Below are positions 53,008 to 59,981 of a stretch of 64,000 bases of DNA, piece by piece. The position numbers and the translations under genes are program-made. Positions within the stretch are counted from its first letter, which is position 1, and each line of letters opens with the position of its first letter. Source of the DNA: Myxococcales bacterium (GTDB lineage Bacteria; Myxococcota_A; Polyangia; Polyangiales; Polyangiaceae). Below the pieces are notes generated by a model. That model was given only the letters and a program-made list of their open reading frames with translations, was not told the DNA's origin and searched no databases. The stretch spans positions 1,054,001-1,118,000 of the forward strand of contig JADJQX010000007.1 in NCBI GenBank assembly GCA_016712525.1, read 5' to 3'.

Positions 53008-54309
53008 ATGCTTCCGTTCCCCGAGAGTGTGGACGTGCTCGTCGTCGGTGCGGGCCCAGCGGGCGCCGTCGCAGCCTCGATCCTCGCGCGCAAAGGCTTT
53101 CAGGTCTTGGTCGTCGAGCGCCTCGCGTTCCCGCGCCACGTCATCGGGGAGTCCCTCCTGCCGCGCTGCCTCGATCTGCTCGGCGAGGCGGGGCTCTTGG
53201 GCGCCGTCGAGCGCCGCGGCTACGAGGTCAAACACGGCGCGACGTTCGTCCGTGCGGGCAAGACCCAGCGCTTCGCCTTCCGCGACAACCTGCCCGGCGA
53301 CGCGGCGTATGCGTATCAAGTCCCTCGGGACGACTTCGATCAAACGCTCGCGACGGCCGCGTTCGCTTCCGGTGCGGACGTCCGCTTCGGCGCCGGCGTT
53401 CGATCGGTGACGACGCGCGAGGAGGGGAGCGCGACCATGGCGGACGTCGTGCTGTTCGACGAGCACACCGAACGCGAGGTGAACGTCTCCGCGCGCTTCG
53501 TGCTCGACGCGAGCGGCCCCGCGCGTGTCCTCGCGAAGGCGTTCGGGCTCGAGGAGCCCTCGGACATCCTTGCGCGGACGGCCATGTACACCCACGTCGA
53601 AGGCGATCGACGTCCGAGCGACGACACCGCGGGAGACATCTTCATCACCATCCACCCGGCCGGCGCGTGGCTCTGGATCATCCCGTTTTCGAACGGGCGC
53701 ACGAGCGTCGGCGTCGTGGCCGAGCCGCACCTCTTCGAGGGCAGGGGAAGCCCCGCCGAGCGGTTCTGGGAGCTCGTGCGAGGGGAGCCCGCGGCGGCCG
53801 AGAGGCTCGGTCGAGCCCGGCAGGCGCTCCCCATCCAGGTGCTCCGCGGTTGGAGCACCCGGACGCGGCGACTTTCGGGGAAGGGCTACGCGATCGCGGG
53901 AAATGCCGGTGATTTCCTCGATCCGGTCTTCTCGAGCGGCGTGATGTTCGCGCTCGAGTCGGGGAGCCTCGCCGCCCACTTGGCGGCCCGAGAGCTCGCC
54001 TCGGAGCCCGTCGACTGGGAGGTCGAGTACGAGGGGGTCCTAAAACAAGCGGTTGACGTATTTCGTGTCTTCGTCAAGGCCTGGTACACGGGCGAGCTCC
54101 CCGACCTCTTCTTCTTCGACAAAAAGCCCATGACGGCCATTCGCCACATCACGTCGATCCTCGGCGGGAACGTGCGAAACCGGAACAACCCGTTCGTGTC
54201 GAACGACGCGAGGGGCGAGCTCGATCGCATGCTCGCGGCCGTTCGTCACGAGGAGGCTCGTGCGGCGAAGGGGCGCACACGAGAGCACGAAACGACGAAG
54301 GCCACCTGA
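53008..54309 (+). CDS. FAD-dependent oxidoreductase, tryptophan-halogenase-like
   Basis: A 433-residue flavoprotein. The N-terminal dinucleotide fold has GAGPAGAVAA (residues 13-22) and VVERLAFPRHVIGES. The middle carries WLWIIP, the WxWxIP motif of flavin-dependent halogenases, followed by NGRTSVGVV. The C-terminal part has NAGDFLDPVFSSGVMFALESG, which closes the FAD site. The conserved catalytic Lys of PrnA-type halogenases cannot be placed with confidence. It could instead be a related non-halogenating oxidase. A secondary-metabolism role is plausible, but no biosynthetic cluster is adjacent. Confidence 0.75.
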   Translation: MLPFPESVDVLVVGAGPAGAVAASILARKGFQVLVVERLAFPRHVIGESLLPRCLDLLGEAGLLGAVERRGYEVKHGATFVRAGKTQRFAFRDNLPGDAAYAYQVPRDDFDQTLATAAFASGADVRFGAGVRSVTTREEGSATMADVVLFDEHTEREVNVSARFVLDASGPARVLAKAFGLEEPSDILARTAMYTHVEGDRRPSDDTAGDIFITIHPAGAWLWIIPFSNGRTSVGVVAEPHLFEGRGSPAERFWELVRGEPAAAERLGRARQALPIQVLRGWSTRTRRLSGKGYAIAGNAGDFLDPVFSSGVMFALESGSLAAHLAARELASEPVDWEVEYEGVLKQAVDVFRVFVKAWYTGELPDLFFFDKKPMTAIRHITSILGGNVRNRNNPFVSNDARGELDRMLAAVRHEEARAAKGRTREHETTKAT

Positions 54310-54328
54310 GGAGGTGGCCTTCGGGGGG

Positions 54329-54401
54329 AGCGGGATACCGGGTTCGAACCGGCGACATTCAGCTTGGGAAGCTGACACTCTACCAACTGAGTTAATCCCG
54401 C
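54329..54401 (-). tRNA. tRNA-Gly (anticodon CCC)
   Basis: The acceptor stem GCGGGAT pairs with ATCCCGC. The anticodon stem TCAGC/GCTGA encloses the loop TTCCCAA, giving anticodon CCC. The T-arm contains GGTTCGAACCC. The length is 73 bases. The 3' CCA is not encoded. Confidence 0.95.
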
Positions 54402-54412
54402 GGACAACCGAG

Positions 54413-54442
54413 ACTCTACCTCGCTCCCGTGGCCGCGCGCAA
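54413..54442 (-). promoter_or_regulatory. Promoter of tRNA-Gly
   Basis: On the minus strand TTGCGC (54437-54442) and TAGAGT (54413-54418) are 18 bases apart. The latter lies 11 bases before the mature 5' end, which fits a sigma-70-type promoter for the tRNA. Confidence 0.5.
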
Positions 54443-54463
54443 GCATCACGCGCCAAAGGGCCG

Positions 54464-54504
54464 CGTCAAAAGGAACGGCCCGGGTGCCTTTGGACACCCG
54501 GGCC
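54464..54504 (-). terminator. Rho-independent terminator for a minus-strand transcript from the 54.5-54.9 kb region
   Basis: A perfect 10-bp stem, GGCCCGGGTG (54477-54486) and CACCCGGGCC (54495-54504), with an 8-base loop. On the minus strand it is followed by GTTCCTTTTG. Nothing annotated upstream except a candidate small transcript and a lipoprotein gene 400 bases away would use it. The tRNA lies beyond it. Confidence 0.7.
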
Positions 54505-54904
54505 GCCGAGGTGCGGTCCCCATGTCGACCCTTACGGCCTCGCGTTGCGCGTAAGCCGGTCCGGGTGCGACCTCATGGTGGAGGACCCTCGAAGGGGTGC
54601 TCCGCTACGACGTTCGCCCCGACACAAGGGACTTCGTTGCACTCTGCATGATAATGGTACCTCCTCCGGCGTGCCGGCACCTGGAATCGCGCGAGGACGC
54701 CCGAGGGGGCGGGAGCGCACGGCCATGGTGTTTCGGTTGTTTGGGGCGTTCGCCCCGGGGGACTGCGAGGCCGCACCGATCGGTGCGGAGACCATTCTGG
54801 GACGAGCCCGCTCTCGCTTCTTTCGAGAGTAGCACTCGAATTTGCGGGCGGAAGGCCCCCACGCGCCGAATTTTCGCGCGTGCCGTCCGGGCGCACGCAC
54901 CGGG
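54505..54904 (-). other. Structured 400-base region, candidate small RNA or small-peptide transcript
   Basis: No ordinary gene covers this stretch. It contains a perfect 18-base palindrome CCGCACCGATCGGTGCGG (54771-54788), the stem GGGGCG/CGCCCC (54743-54756), a CTCTCG/CGAGAG stem near 54812-54828, and CTTACG/CGTAAG (54531-54555). It ends at a strong terminator on the minus strand. Inside is a 14-codon ORF with a very strong ribosome-binding site. I looked for the conserved parts of tmRNA, RNase P RNA, SRP RNA and common riboswitches and did not find them. Confidence 0.4.
54605..54649 (-). CDS. Candidate 14-codon small ORF with strong ribosome-binding site
   Basis: ATG at 54649 and stop at 54605 encode MQSATKSLVSGRTS. 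GGAGGAGGT (54659-54667) lies nine bases upstream, an almost ideal anti-16S match, and the bases around the start are AT-rich (ACCATTATC) in an otherwise GC-rich region. This could be a leader peptide, a small protein or chance. Conservation is the deciding test. Confidence 0.3.
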   Translation of the reverse strand: MQSATKSLVSGRTS

Positions 54905-55414
54905 TCAACGAGCGCGTTGGGCCCCGTCGACCTCGTACGTCATCGTGCACGGGAGGGTCGCGTAGTCGCCTCCGACCGCCGCGAGCTCGCCGGCGCAGTC
55001 GCCTTGGCCGACGTCGAACGCGTAGACGATCGCGCCCGTCAAGCGCTGGACCGGGTCGCCCTCGAGCTCGGCAGCGAGGGTGTCTCGGCGCACCATCGTG
55101 CACCCCGGGAATCCGCTTCGTTCGTCCTTCGGGGTGACCTGGGCCGAGGTCGTGGCTTCCATGCGCACCGAGGCTCCGTCGATCGAGCCCACGACGGGCG
55201 TCGAGCCTTGGGCCCAGTAGAGCTTGTCGCCCTCTCGCGAGAGGCGAACCTCGTAGCGAAAGGTCGGATCGGCCTTGCCGCACGTCGTCGCGACGAGCTT
55301 CCCGTTCACGATGAAGGTGCCGAGCTTTTCGCCCGGCTCGCGCACGTCTCGCGTGCCGGAGCACGCGGCGAGCGAGGCCGCGACGAGAAGGGGAAGCAGG
55401 AGGCGCAGGCCCAT
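54905..55414 (-). CDS. Hypothetical lipoprotein
   Basis: A 169-residue protein with a signal peptide and lipobox LAAC (Cys 18). The mature part is beta-rich with three further Cys (TTCGKAD, FPGCTMV, LPCTMTY) that may form disulfides, and ends DGAQRAR. No family recognised. It is divergent from the membrane protein gene at 55462 by 47 bases. Its transcript probably runs towards the structured region described above. Confidence 0.6.
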   Translation of the reverse strand: MGLRLLLPLLVAASLAACSGTRDVREPGEKLGTFIVNGKLVATTCGKADPTFRYEVRLSREGDKLYWAQGSTPVVGSIDGASVRMEATTSAQVTPKDERSGFPGCTMVRRDTLAAELEGDPVQRLTGAIVYAFDVGQGDCAGELAAVGGDYATLPCTMTYEVDGAQRAR

Positions 55415-55461
55415 GGGATTCGGCTACCCAAATCGGCCGAGCTCGGGCAAGTTTCCGGCAC

Positions 55462-56214
55462 GTGCTCTCACGAAGTGCCTACGTTCGAGCGCTCGCCGCG
55501 CGCGCATCCCTCGGGGTCGTCGTGGTGCTCGTCCTCGTCCTCGCGCTGTCGGCCGCCACCGACGAGGGCGGTCTTTCGACGCTCGTCCGCGTGGGGCGGG
55601 TCGTCCCGCTCGTCCCCGCGTGTGCGGCCCTCTCGTCGTTCGTCGTCCTTCGGGGGGCGAGGGAGCGCGGGGAGATTCGCGCGCTCGCCGCGCTCGGGAT
55701 GGCCCCGAAGTCGCTCGCGCTCGTCGTGGCCGTGAGCGCGTGTGCGGTCCCGCTCGCCGTCGGGGCCGGGCTCGGAGGGGGCCTCCTCGACGTCGCCGGG
55801 TTCTTCCCTTCGCCGCCCGAGGCGCCGGCGCTCCACGTGGTCGGCGAGGCGTTCGTGTCGACCGAGCTCGGCGTGTCCATCGCGCCCGACGGGACCCTCG
55901 CCGCGTCGCCGCGCGACGTCGCGAACGAGGGGACCTCGACGAGTGGGCGGGCACCGGCACACGGAGGCGCGAGCGCCGGTCTCGCGACGGCCATCGCCAG
56001 CCTCTCCTTCGCGCTCGCGGCGGCCTTCGCCGGCTCCGGCGCCGAGGGAGCGGGTCGGCCTCTTCGCGCAAACGCCTTCGTGCTCGCGTGCGCGGCCGCG
56101 CTCGTTTTGTCCTACCAGCTCGTCGCGGCGGGCCGCGCGTTCGTCTTTCTCCCCGCCGTTCCGGCGACGCTCCTCCTCCTCTTCGAGGGCTCGCGGTATG
56201 TTCGCGCCCCATGA
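55462..56214 (+). CDS. Membrane protein with LptF/LptG-like segment
   Basis: A 250-residue protein with five or six hydrophobic helices (ASLGVVVVLVLVLALSA, VGRVVPLVPACAALSSFVVL, ALVVAVSACAVPLAVGAGLGGGLL, then two near the end). The stretch RGARERGEIRALAALGMAPKSLALV resembles the cytosolic loop of LptF/LptG or FtsX-type permeases. The long periplasmic beta-jellyroll of LptF/G is absent, so it is at most half of such a protein. It overlaps the asparaginase start by four bases (ATGA). Confidence 0.5.
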   Translation: MLSRSAYVRALAARASLGVVVVLVLVLALSAATDEGGLSTLVRVGRVVPLVPACAALSSFVVLRGARERGEIRALAALGMAPKSLALVVAVSACAVPLAVGAGLGGGLLDVAGFFPSPPEAPALHVVGEAFVSTELGVSIAPDGTLAASPRDVANEGTSTSGRAPAHGGASAGLATAIASLSFALAAAFAGSGAEGAGRPLRANAFVLACAAALVLSYQLVAAGRAFVFLPAVPATLLLLFEGSRYVRAP

Positions 56215-57116
56215 GAGACGTCTTCTCCCGCGCTTATCCTCGCGCTCGGTACGTCATCCTCGTCCACGGCGGAGCCGGCCTCGTCCCGGAGGCGGCGCGA
56301 GCGAGGCATGCGTCCGGGTGCCTCGCGGCGGCGCGGGCTGGCGCACGTATCCTGGAAGGTGGGGGCTCCGCGCTCGACGCCGTCTGCGCCGCTGTCACCG
56401 TCCTCGAGGACGATCCGAGCTTCAACGCCGGCCACGGCGCTTGCCTCGACGAGACCGGGCACCTCTCCCTCGACGCAGCCGTCATGGACGGAGAGACGCT
56501 CCGTGTCGGCGCGCTCGCGTGTCTGCCCCCGTACGCGAACCCCGTGCAGATCGCGCGCAAGCTCATGGAGGCCCACGGCCCGGTCCTCCTTGCCGGCGAA
56601 GGTGCCGCCAAATTCGCGAAAGAGAACGGGTTTTCGCCGATGGAGGAGAGCCGGATGGTGACCGCGGTCGCGCGCGAGCGCCTCGCCGAAGCCAAGGCCA
56701 AAGGGGTCGCTTCGGGCTTCGCAGGAGGCACCGTCGGGGCCGTCGCGTGCTCGCTCGAGGGGCACGTGGCCGCCGCCACGAGCACGGGCGGAAAGACGAA
56801 CAAGGCGCTCGGCCGCATCGGAGACAGCCCGCTCGTAGGGGCCGGCACGTACGCCGACGATGGGGAGGGGGCAGCCTCCGGCACCGGAGACGGTGAGGCT
56901 TTCATCCGCCTCCTCCTCGCACGCCGCGCGACGATGGCTTTGGAGGACGAGCCGGACACGGCCGCGCGCCGGGCGATCGAAGCCCTAGGGGTTCGAACCG
57001 GCGCCCTCGGTGGCGTCATCCTCGTGTCGCCGCGCGGCGAGGCGAGCTTCGCTCGGAACACCCCCACGATGGGCTACGCCGTCGTCGGCGACGGCCTCGA
57101 AGACTCCGGCTGTTGA
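56211..57116 (+). CDS. Isoaspartyl peptidase/L-asparaginase (Ntn hydrolase)
   Basis: A 301-residue type-2 asparaginase. VILVHGGAG marks the N-terminus, and FNAGHGACLDETGHLSLDAAVMDG is the conserved substrate loop. The GTVGAVAC motif places the autocatalytic nucleophile at Thr174, where the proenzyme is cleaved into alpha and beta chains. STGGKTNKALGRIGDSPLVGAGTYAD is the characteristic second half. It degrades isoaspartyl peptides or asparagine. No signal peptide, so cytosolic. Coupled to the membrane protein gene upstream. Confidence 0.92.
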   Translation: MRDVFSRAYPRARYVILVHGGAGLVPEAARARHASGCLAAARAGARILEGGGSALDAVCAAVTVLEDDPSFNAGHGACLDETGHLSLDAAVMDGETLRVGALACLPPYANPVQIARKLMEAHGPVLLAGEGAAKFAKENGFSPMEESRMVTAVARERLAEAKAKGVASGFAGGTVGAVACSLEGHVAAATSTGGKTNKALGRIGDSPLVGAGTYADDGEGAASGTGDGEAFIRLLLARRATMALEDEPDTAARRAIEALGVRTGALGGVILVSPRGEASFARNTPTMGYAVVGDGLEDSGC

Positions 57117-57133
57117 GGCTCGGTGTGCGTCGC

Positions 57134-57174
57134 ACAAAAAGGAGAAGGGCGCGCTCACCTGGAGCACGCCCTTC
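57134..57174 (-). terminator. Rho-independent terminator of the 52-residue protein gene
   Basis: On the minus strand GAAGGGCGTGCTC pairs with GAGCGCGCCCTTC (one mismatch) around CAGGT, followed by TCCTTTTTG. It lies just after the stop of the small basic protein gene and convergent to the asparaginase. Confidence 0.85.
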
Positions 57175-57192
57175 GTACCGAAACGGAGCCGC

Positions 57193-57351
57193 TCAGCCCT
57201 CGGCCTTCGCCGGCGCCTCGGAGGCCTTGCGGTCCATCGCGTCTTGGAGGCCGCAGCGGACGCGGGTCGCGCGCTTGACGCGCTTCTTCTTGAGCGGCGT
57301 GGTGAGCCACTCGTGACGCTTGCGAACACCCCAAATTGCGCGATTTGCCAT
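57193..57351 (-). CDS. Small basic protein, 52 residues, unrecognised
   Basis: ATG at 57351, stop at 57193, protein beginning MANRAIWGVRKRHEWLTTP. The first 33 residues hold twelve Lys/Arg and only one acidic residue, with the core LKKKRVKRATRVRCG. The C-terminus is Ala/Glu-rich. Size, charge and isolation look like a ribosome-associated or nucleic-acid-binding small protein, but it does not match the small ribosomal proteins I know (bL34, bL36, bTHX). It has a near-consensus promoter at 57406-57433 and a strong terminator directly after, as expected for a well-expressed single gene. Confidence 0.7.
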   Translation of the reverse strand: MANRAIWGVRKRHEWLTTPLKKKRVKRATRVRCGLQDAMDRKASEAPAKAEG

Positions 57352-57405
57352 GACGTTTTTGAGCTCCGTGTCACGGGCGTAAGCGCCCGGGAAGATGAGG
57401 GCGGC

Positions 57406-57433
57406 ACCGTACCTCGCACACCCACCGTGTCAA
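57406..57433 (-). promoter_or_regulatory. Sigma-70-type promoter of the 52-residue protein gene
   Basis: On the minus strand a perfect -35 box TTGACA (57428-57433) is followed after 16 bases by TACGGT (57406-57411). The start codon lies 54 bases further. This is the clearest vegetative promoter in the window. Confidence 0.6.
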
Positions 57434-57466
57434 GCACGAAGCGACGGAACGCCCGTTCAAGGGCGG

Positions 57467-57772
57467 TCAATCCGGGATCTCGACCATGGCGACGTCGAGC
57501 ACCACGGGGGCCTGGGTGGCCTCGACGCGCCGGTCGAAGGGCAAGTAGCCGGGAGCCACGACGGTCACGTGATGCACGCCGGGCGGGAGCGCCACGCCGC
57601 GGGCGCGGACCACGGCGAGGGAGCCCACCGGCACGTCGTCGACCGTGACCGAGGCGGCGTCTGGGCCCCCTCGGAGGCGCAGGCTCACCGTCGGGCTCTT
57701 GGCCGGAGGAGGACACCCGGTCGCGAGGAGCACGAGCACGGTAGCCGCAAGTCTCGTCGCACGCGTCGGCAT
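57467..57772 (-). CDS. PEGA-type lipoprotein
   Basis: A 101-residue lipoprotein with lipobox ATGC (Cys 20). The rest, VTVDDVPVGSL...GVALPPGVHHVTVVAPGYLPFDRRVEA, matches a single PEGA domain, a small beta-sandwich common in surface proteins. It is nine bases downstream of guaA and co-oriented. Specific function unknown. Confidence 0.7.
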   Translation of the reverse strand: MPTRATRLAATVLVLLATGCPPPAKSPTVSLRLRGGPDAASVTVDDVPVGSLAVVRARGVALPPGVHHVTVVAPGYLPFDRRVEATQAPVVLDVAMVEIPD

Positions 57773-57781
57773 GCGCTCACG

Positions 57782-59329
57782 CTACTCCCATTCGATGGTC
57801 GCCGGGGGCTTCGACGACACGTCGTAGACGACGCGGTTGATCCCCGGGACCTCGTTGATGATCCGCGACGAGAGCGTGCGGAGGAGGCCATAGGGGAGCT
57901 CGGCCCACTCGGCGGTCATCCCGTCGACCGAGGTCACCGCGCGGATCGCGCACGTTTCCTCGTAGCTCCGGAAATCGCCCATCACGCCGACCGAACGGAC
58001 AGGGAGGAGCACGCAGAAGCTCTGCCAGATCACCCGCTCGAGCCCCGCCTTGCGGACCTCTTCGGTCACGATGGCGTCGGCCGCGCGCAGGGTCGCGAGG
58101 CGCTCGCGGGTGACCTCGCCGAGCACTCGAATGGCGAGGCCGGGGCCTGGGAACGGCTGACGCTCGACGAGCTCCGCGTCCATCCCGAGCTCACGCCCCG
58201 CCGCGCGAACCTCGTCCTTGAAGAGCTCTCGGAGCGGCTCGACGAGCTCGAGGTGCATCCGTTCGGGGAGCCCACCGACGTTGTGGTGGCTCTTGATCAC
58301 CGCGCTCGGCCCCTTGTGGGAGACGCTCTCGATCACGTCGGGGTAGAGCGTGCCCTGCACCAAGAAGCGTGCATCTTCCACCTTTTTGGCCTCCTCCTCG
58401 AACACCTCGATGAAGACGCGGCCGATCGTCTTTCGCTTCTGCTCGGGATCGGTGATCCCGGCGAGGGCCGAGAGGAACCTCTCGCTCGCGTCGACGGCGA
58501 CCACCCGGAGCTCGGGCGCGAGACGGTGGAACGTCCGCACGACGGTCTCGCGCTCGTTCTTCCGGAGGAGGCCGTTGTCGACGAAGATGCACGTGAGGCG
58601 CTCGCCGATCGCGCGCTCGCAGATCATCGCCGCGACCGAAGAGTCGACGCCGCCCGAGAGGCCGCAGATCGCCCGGGACGAGCCCACACGGGCGCGCACC
58701 GTGGCGATCGCCGAGTCGGTGAAGGACGCGGTCGTCCAGGAGCGCGTGACGTGAGCGATGTCGAAGAGGAACGCGCCGAGGATGTCCTTTCCGCACGGCG
58801 TGTGGACGACCTCGGGATGAAACTGCACGCCGTAGAGCCGACGCTCGTGGTCTCCCGCGACGCAGAAAGGAGTGTGGGGCGACGACGCGAGGGCGCGAAA
58901 ACCCTCGGGGAGCGCCGCGATGCGGTCGCCGTGGGACATCCACACCGAGAGCTGCTCGCCCTTCGTGAACGGAGCGAGGATCCCCTCGGGGAGCGCGACG
59001 TCGACCTCGGCGGAGCCGTACTCACGGGCCGACGAGCCCTCGACCTTGCCGCCGAGGACGTGAGCCATCCACTGGAGGCCGTAGCAGATGCCGAGCACGG
59101 GAAGCCCGAGGTCGAAGAGGCCCCGAAACGCCTCGGGGGCGTCCTTCTCGTAGACGCTGCACGGCCCCCCCGAGAGCACGATCGCCTCCGGGGCGCGCTC
59201 GCGGAGCTTCGCCTCTCCGATGGTGCAAGGCTCGATCACACAAGGGACCCCGAGCTCACGGACACGCCGAGCGATGAGCTGGGTGTATTGCGAGCCGAAG
59301 TCGAGGACCAACACGCCGCATGTGCTCAT
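57782..59329 (-). CDS. guaA: GMP synthase (glutamine-hydrolysing)
   Basis: Converts XMP to GMP using glutamine and ATP. The N-terminal class-I amidotransferase domain has Cys82 in GICYGLQ and His/Glu in QFHPEVVHT. The ATP-pyrophosphatase domain carries the P-loop LSGGVDSS near residue 224. The C-terminal dimerisation domain ends with KPPATIEWE, the universal GuaA ending. 515 residues, normal length (E. coli 525). Divergent from dut. guaB is not adjacent. Confidence 0.97.
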   Translation of the reverse strand: MSTCGVLVLDFGSQYTQLIARRVRELGVPCVIEPCTIGEAKLRERAPEAIVLSGGPCSVYEKDAPEAFRGLFDLGLPVLGICYGLQWMAHVLGGKVEGSSAREYGSAEVDVALPEGILAPFTKGEQLSVWMSHGDRIAALPEGFRALASSPHTPFCVAGDHERRLYGVQFHPEVVHTPCGKDILGAFLFDIAHVTRSWTTASFTDSAIATVRARVGSSRAICGLSGGVDSSVAAMICERAIGERLTCIFVDNGLLRKNERETVVRTFHRLAPELRVVAVDASERFLSALAGITDPEQKRKTIGRVFIEVFEEEAKKVEDARFLVQGTLYPDVIESVSHKGPSAVIKSHHNVGGLPERMHLELVEPLRELFKDEVRAAGRELGMDAELVERQPFPGPGLAIRVLGEVTRERLATLRAADAIVTEEVRKAGLERVIWQSFCVLLPVRSVGVMGDFRSYEETCAIRAVTSVDGMTAEWAELPYGLLRTLSSRIINEVPGINRVVYDVSSKPPATIEWE

Positions 59330-59462
59330 GGCCGCGCCCTACCACGCGGGCGGCGGCGCGAGAAGGAGAAGGCCAAGGTCACCGAATCGTCACGCGTCCG
59401 TTTCCTTCGCGAGCGTGATTTCGAGGCTTGCGGCCCGTCGCTCGATGCGGGAAGGGTTCCGC

Positions 59463-59900
59463 ATGAACGTCGCCATCCTGCGCGTCGGCCCCGTCACCGC
59501 CAAGCTCCCCGCTTACCAAACGGTAGGCTCGGCGGGCATGGACCTCCACGCGGCCCTCGAGGCCCCCGTCACCCTGCGGCCGGGGGAGCGGCGCGCCATC
59601 CCGACGGGCCTCGCGATCGCGCTGCCGCTTGGCTACGAGGCCCAGGTGAGGCCGCGCTCCGGGCTCGCGCGCGACTTCGGGATCACCGTGTTGAACGCCC
59701 CCGGCACGGTCGACAGCGACTACCGTGGCGAGATCTCGGTGGTGCTGATCAACCACGGAGAGAAGGACGTCTCGATCGAGCCCGAGACGAGGATCGCGCA
59801 GCTCGTCGTGGCGAAGGTCGAGCGCGTCGAGTGGGACCTCGTGACCGAGCTCTCCGCGACCTCCCGCGGAAGCGGAGGCTACGGGTCCACGGGGCGGTGA
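59463..59900 (+). CDS. dut: dUTP diphosphatase
   Basis: Hydrolyses dUTP to dUMP, keeping uracil out of DNA. The ATG at 59463 is preceded by GGAAGGG. The five trimeric-dUTPase motifs are visible: AGMDLHA, PRSGLA, GTVDSDYRGEI, RIAQLVV and the C-terminal RGSGGYGSTG. The length of 145 residues is normal. Cytosolic trimer. Confidence 0.96.
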   Translation: MNVAILRVGPVTAKLPAYQTVGSAGMDLHAALEAPVTLRPGERRAIPTGLAIALPLGYEAQVRPRSGLARDFGITVLNAPGTVDSDYRGEISVVLINHGEKDVSIEPETRIAQLVVAKVERVEWDLVTELSATSRGSGGYGSTGR

Positions 59901-59981
59901 AGCCCTGGCCCGAAGAAACGAGATCGGAGACGCTCGAGGTATGTACCTGGTAGAGTCGACACGGACGAGGGAGCACGGACG

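Noticed and set aside
54532..54576. Second 14-codon ORF, MRSHPDRLTRNARP
   Set aside because: It has no ribosome-binding site and overlaps a predicted stem, so it is probably chance.
54505..54904. Known structural RNA (tmRNA, RNase P, SRP RNA, common riboswitches)
   Set aside because: None of the short conserved sequences I know for these families was found on either strand. The decision rests on visual search only.
56980..57020. Sequence GGTTCGAACCGGCG in the asparaginase gene that matches part of tRNA-Gly
   Set aside because: It is a short coincidence within the coding frame. No acceptor or anticodon stem surrounds it.
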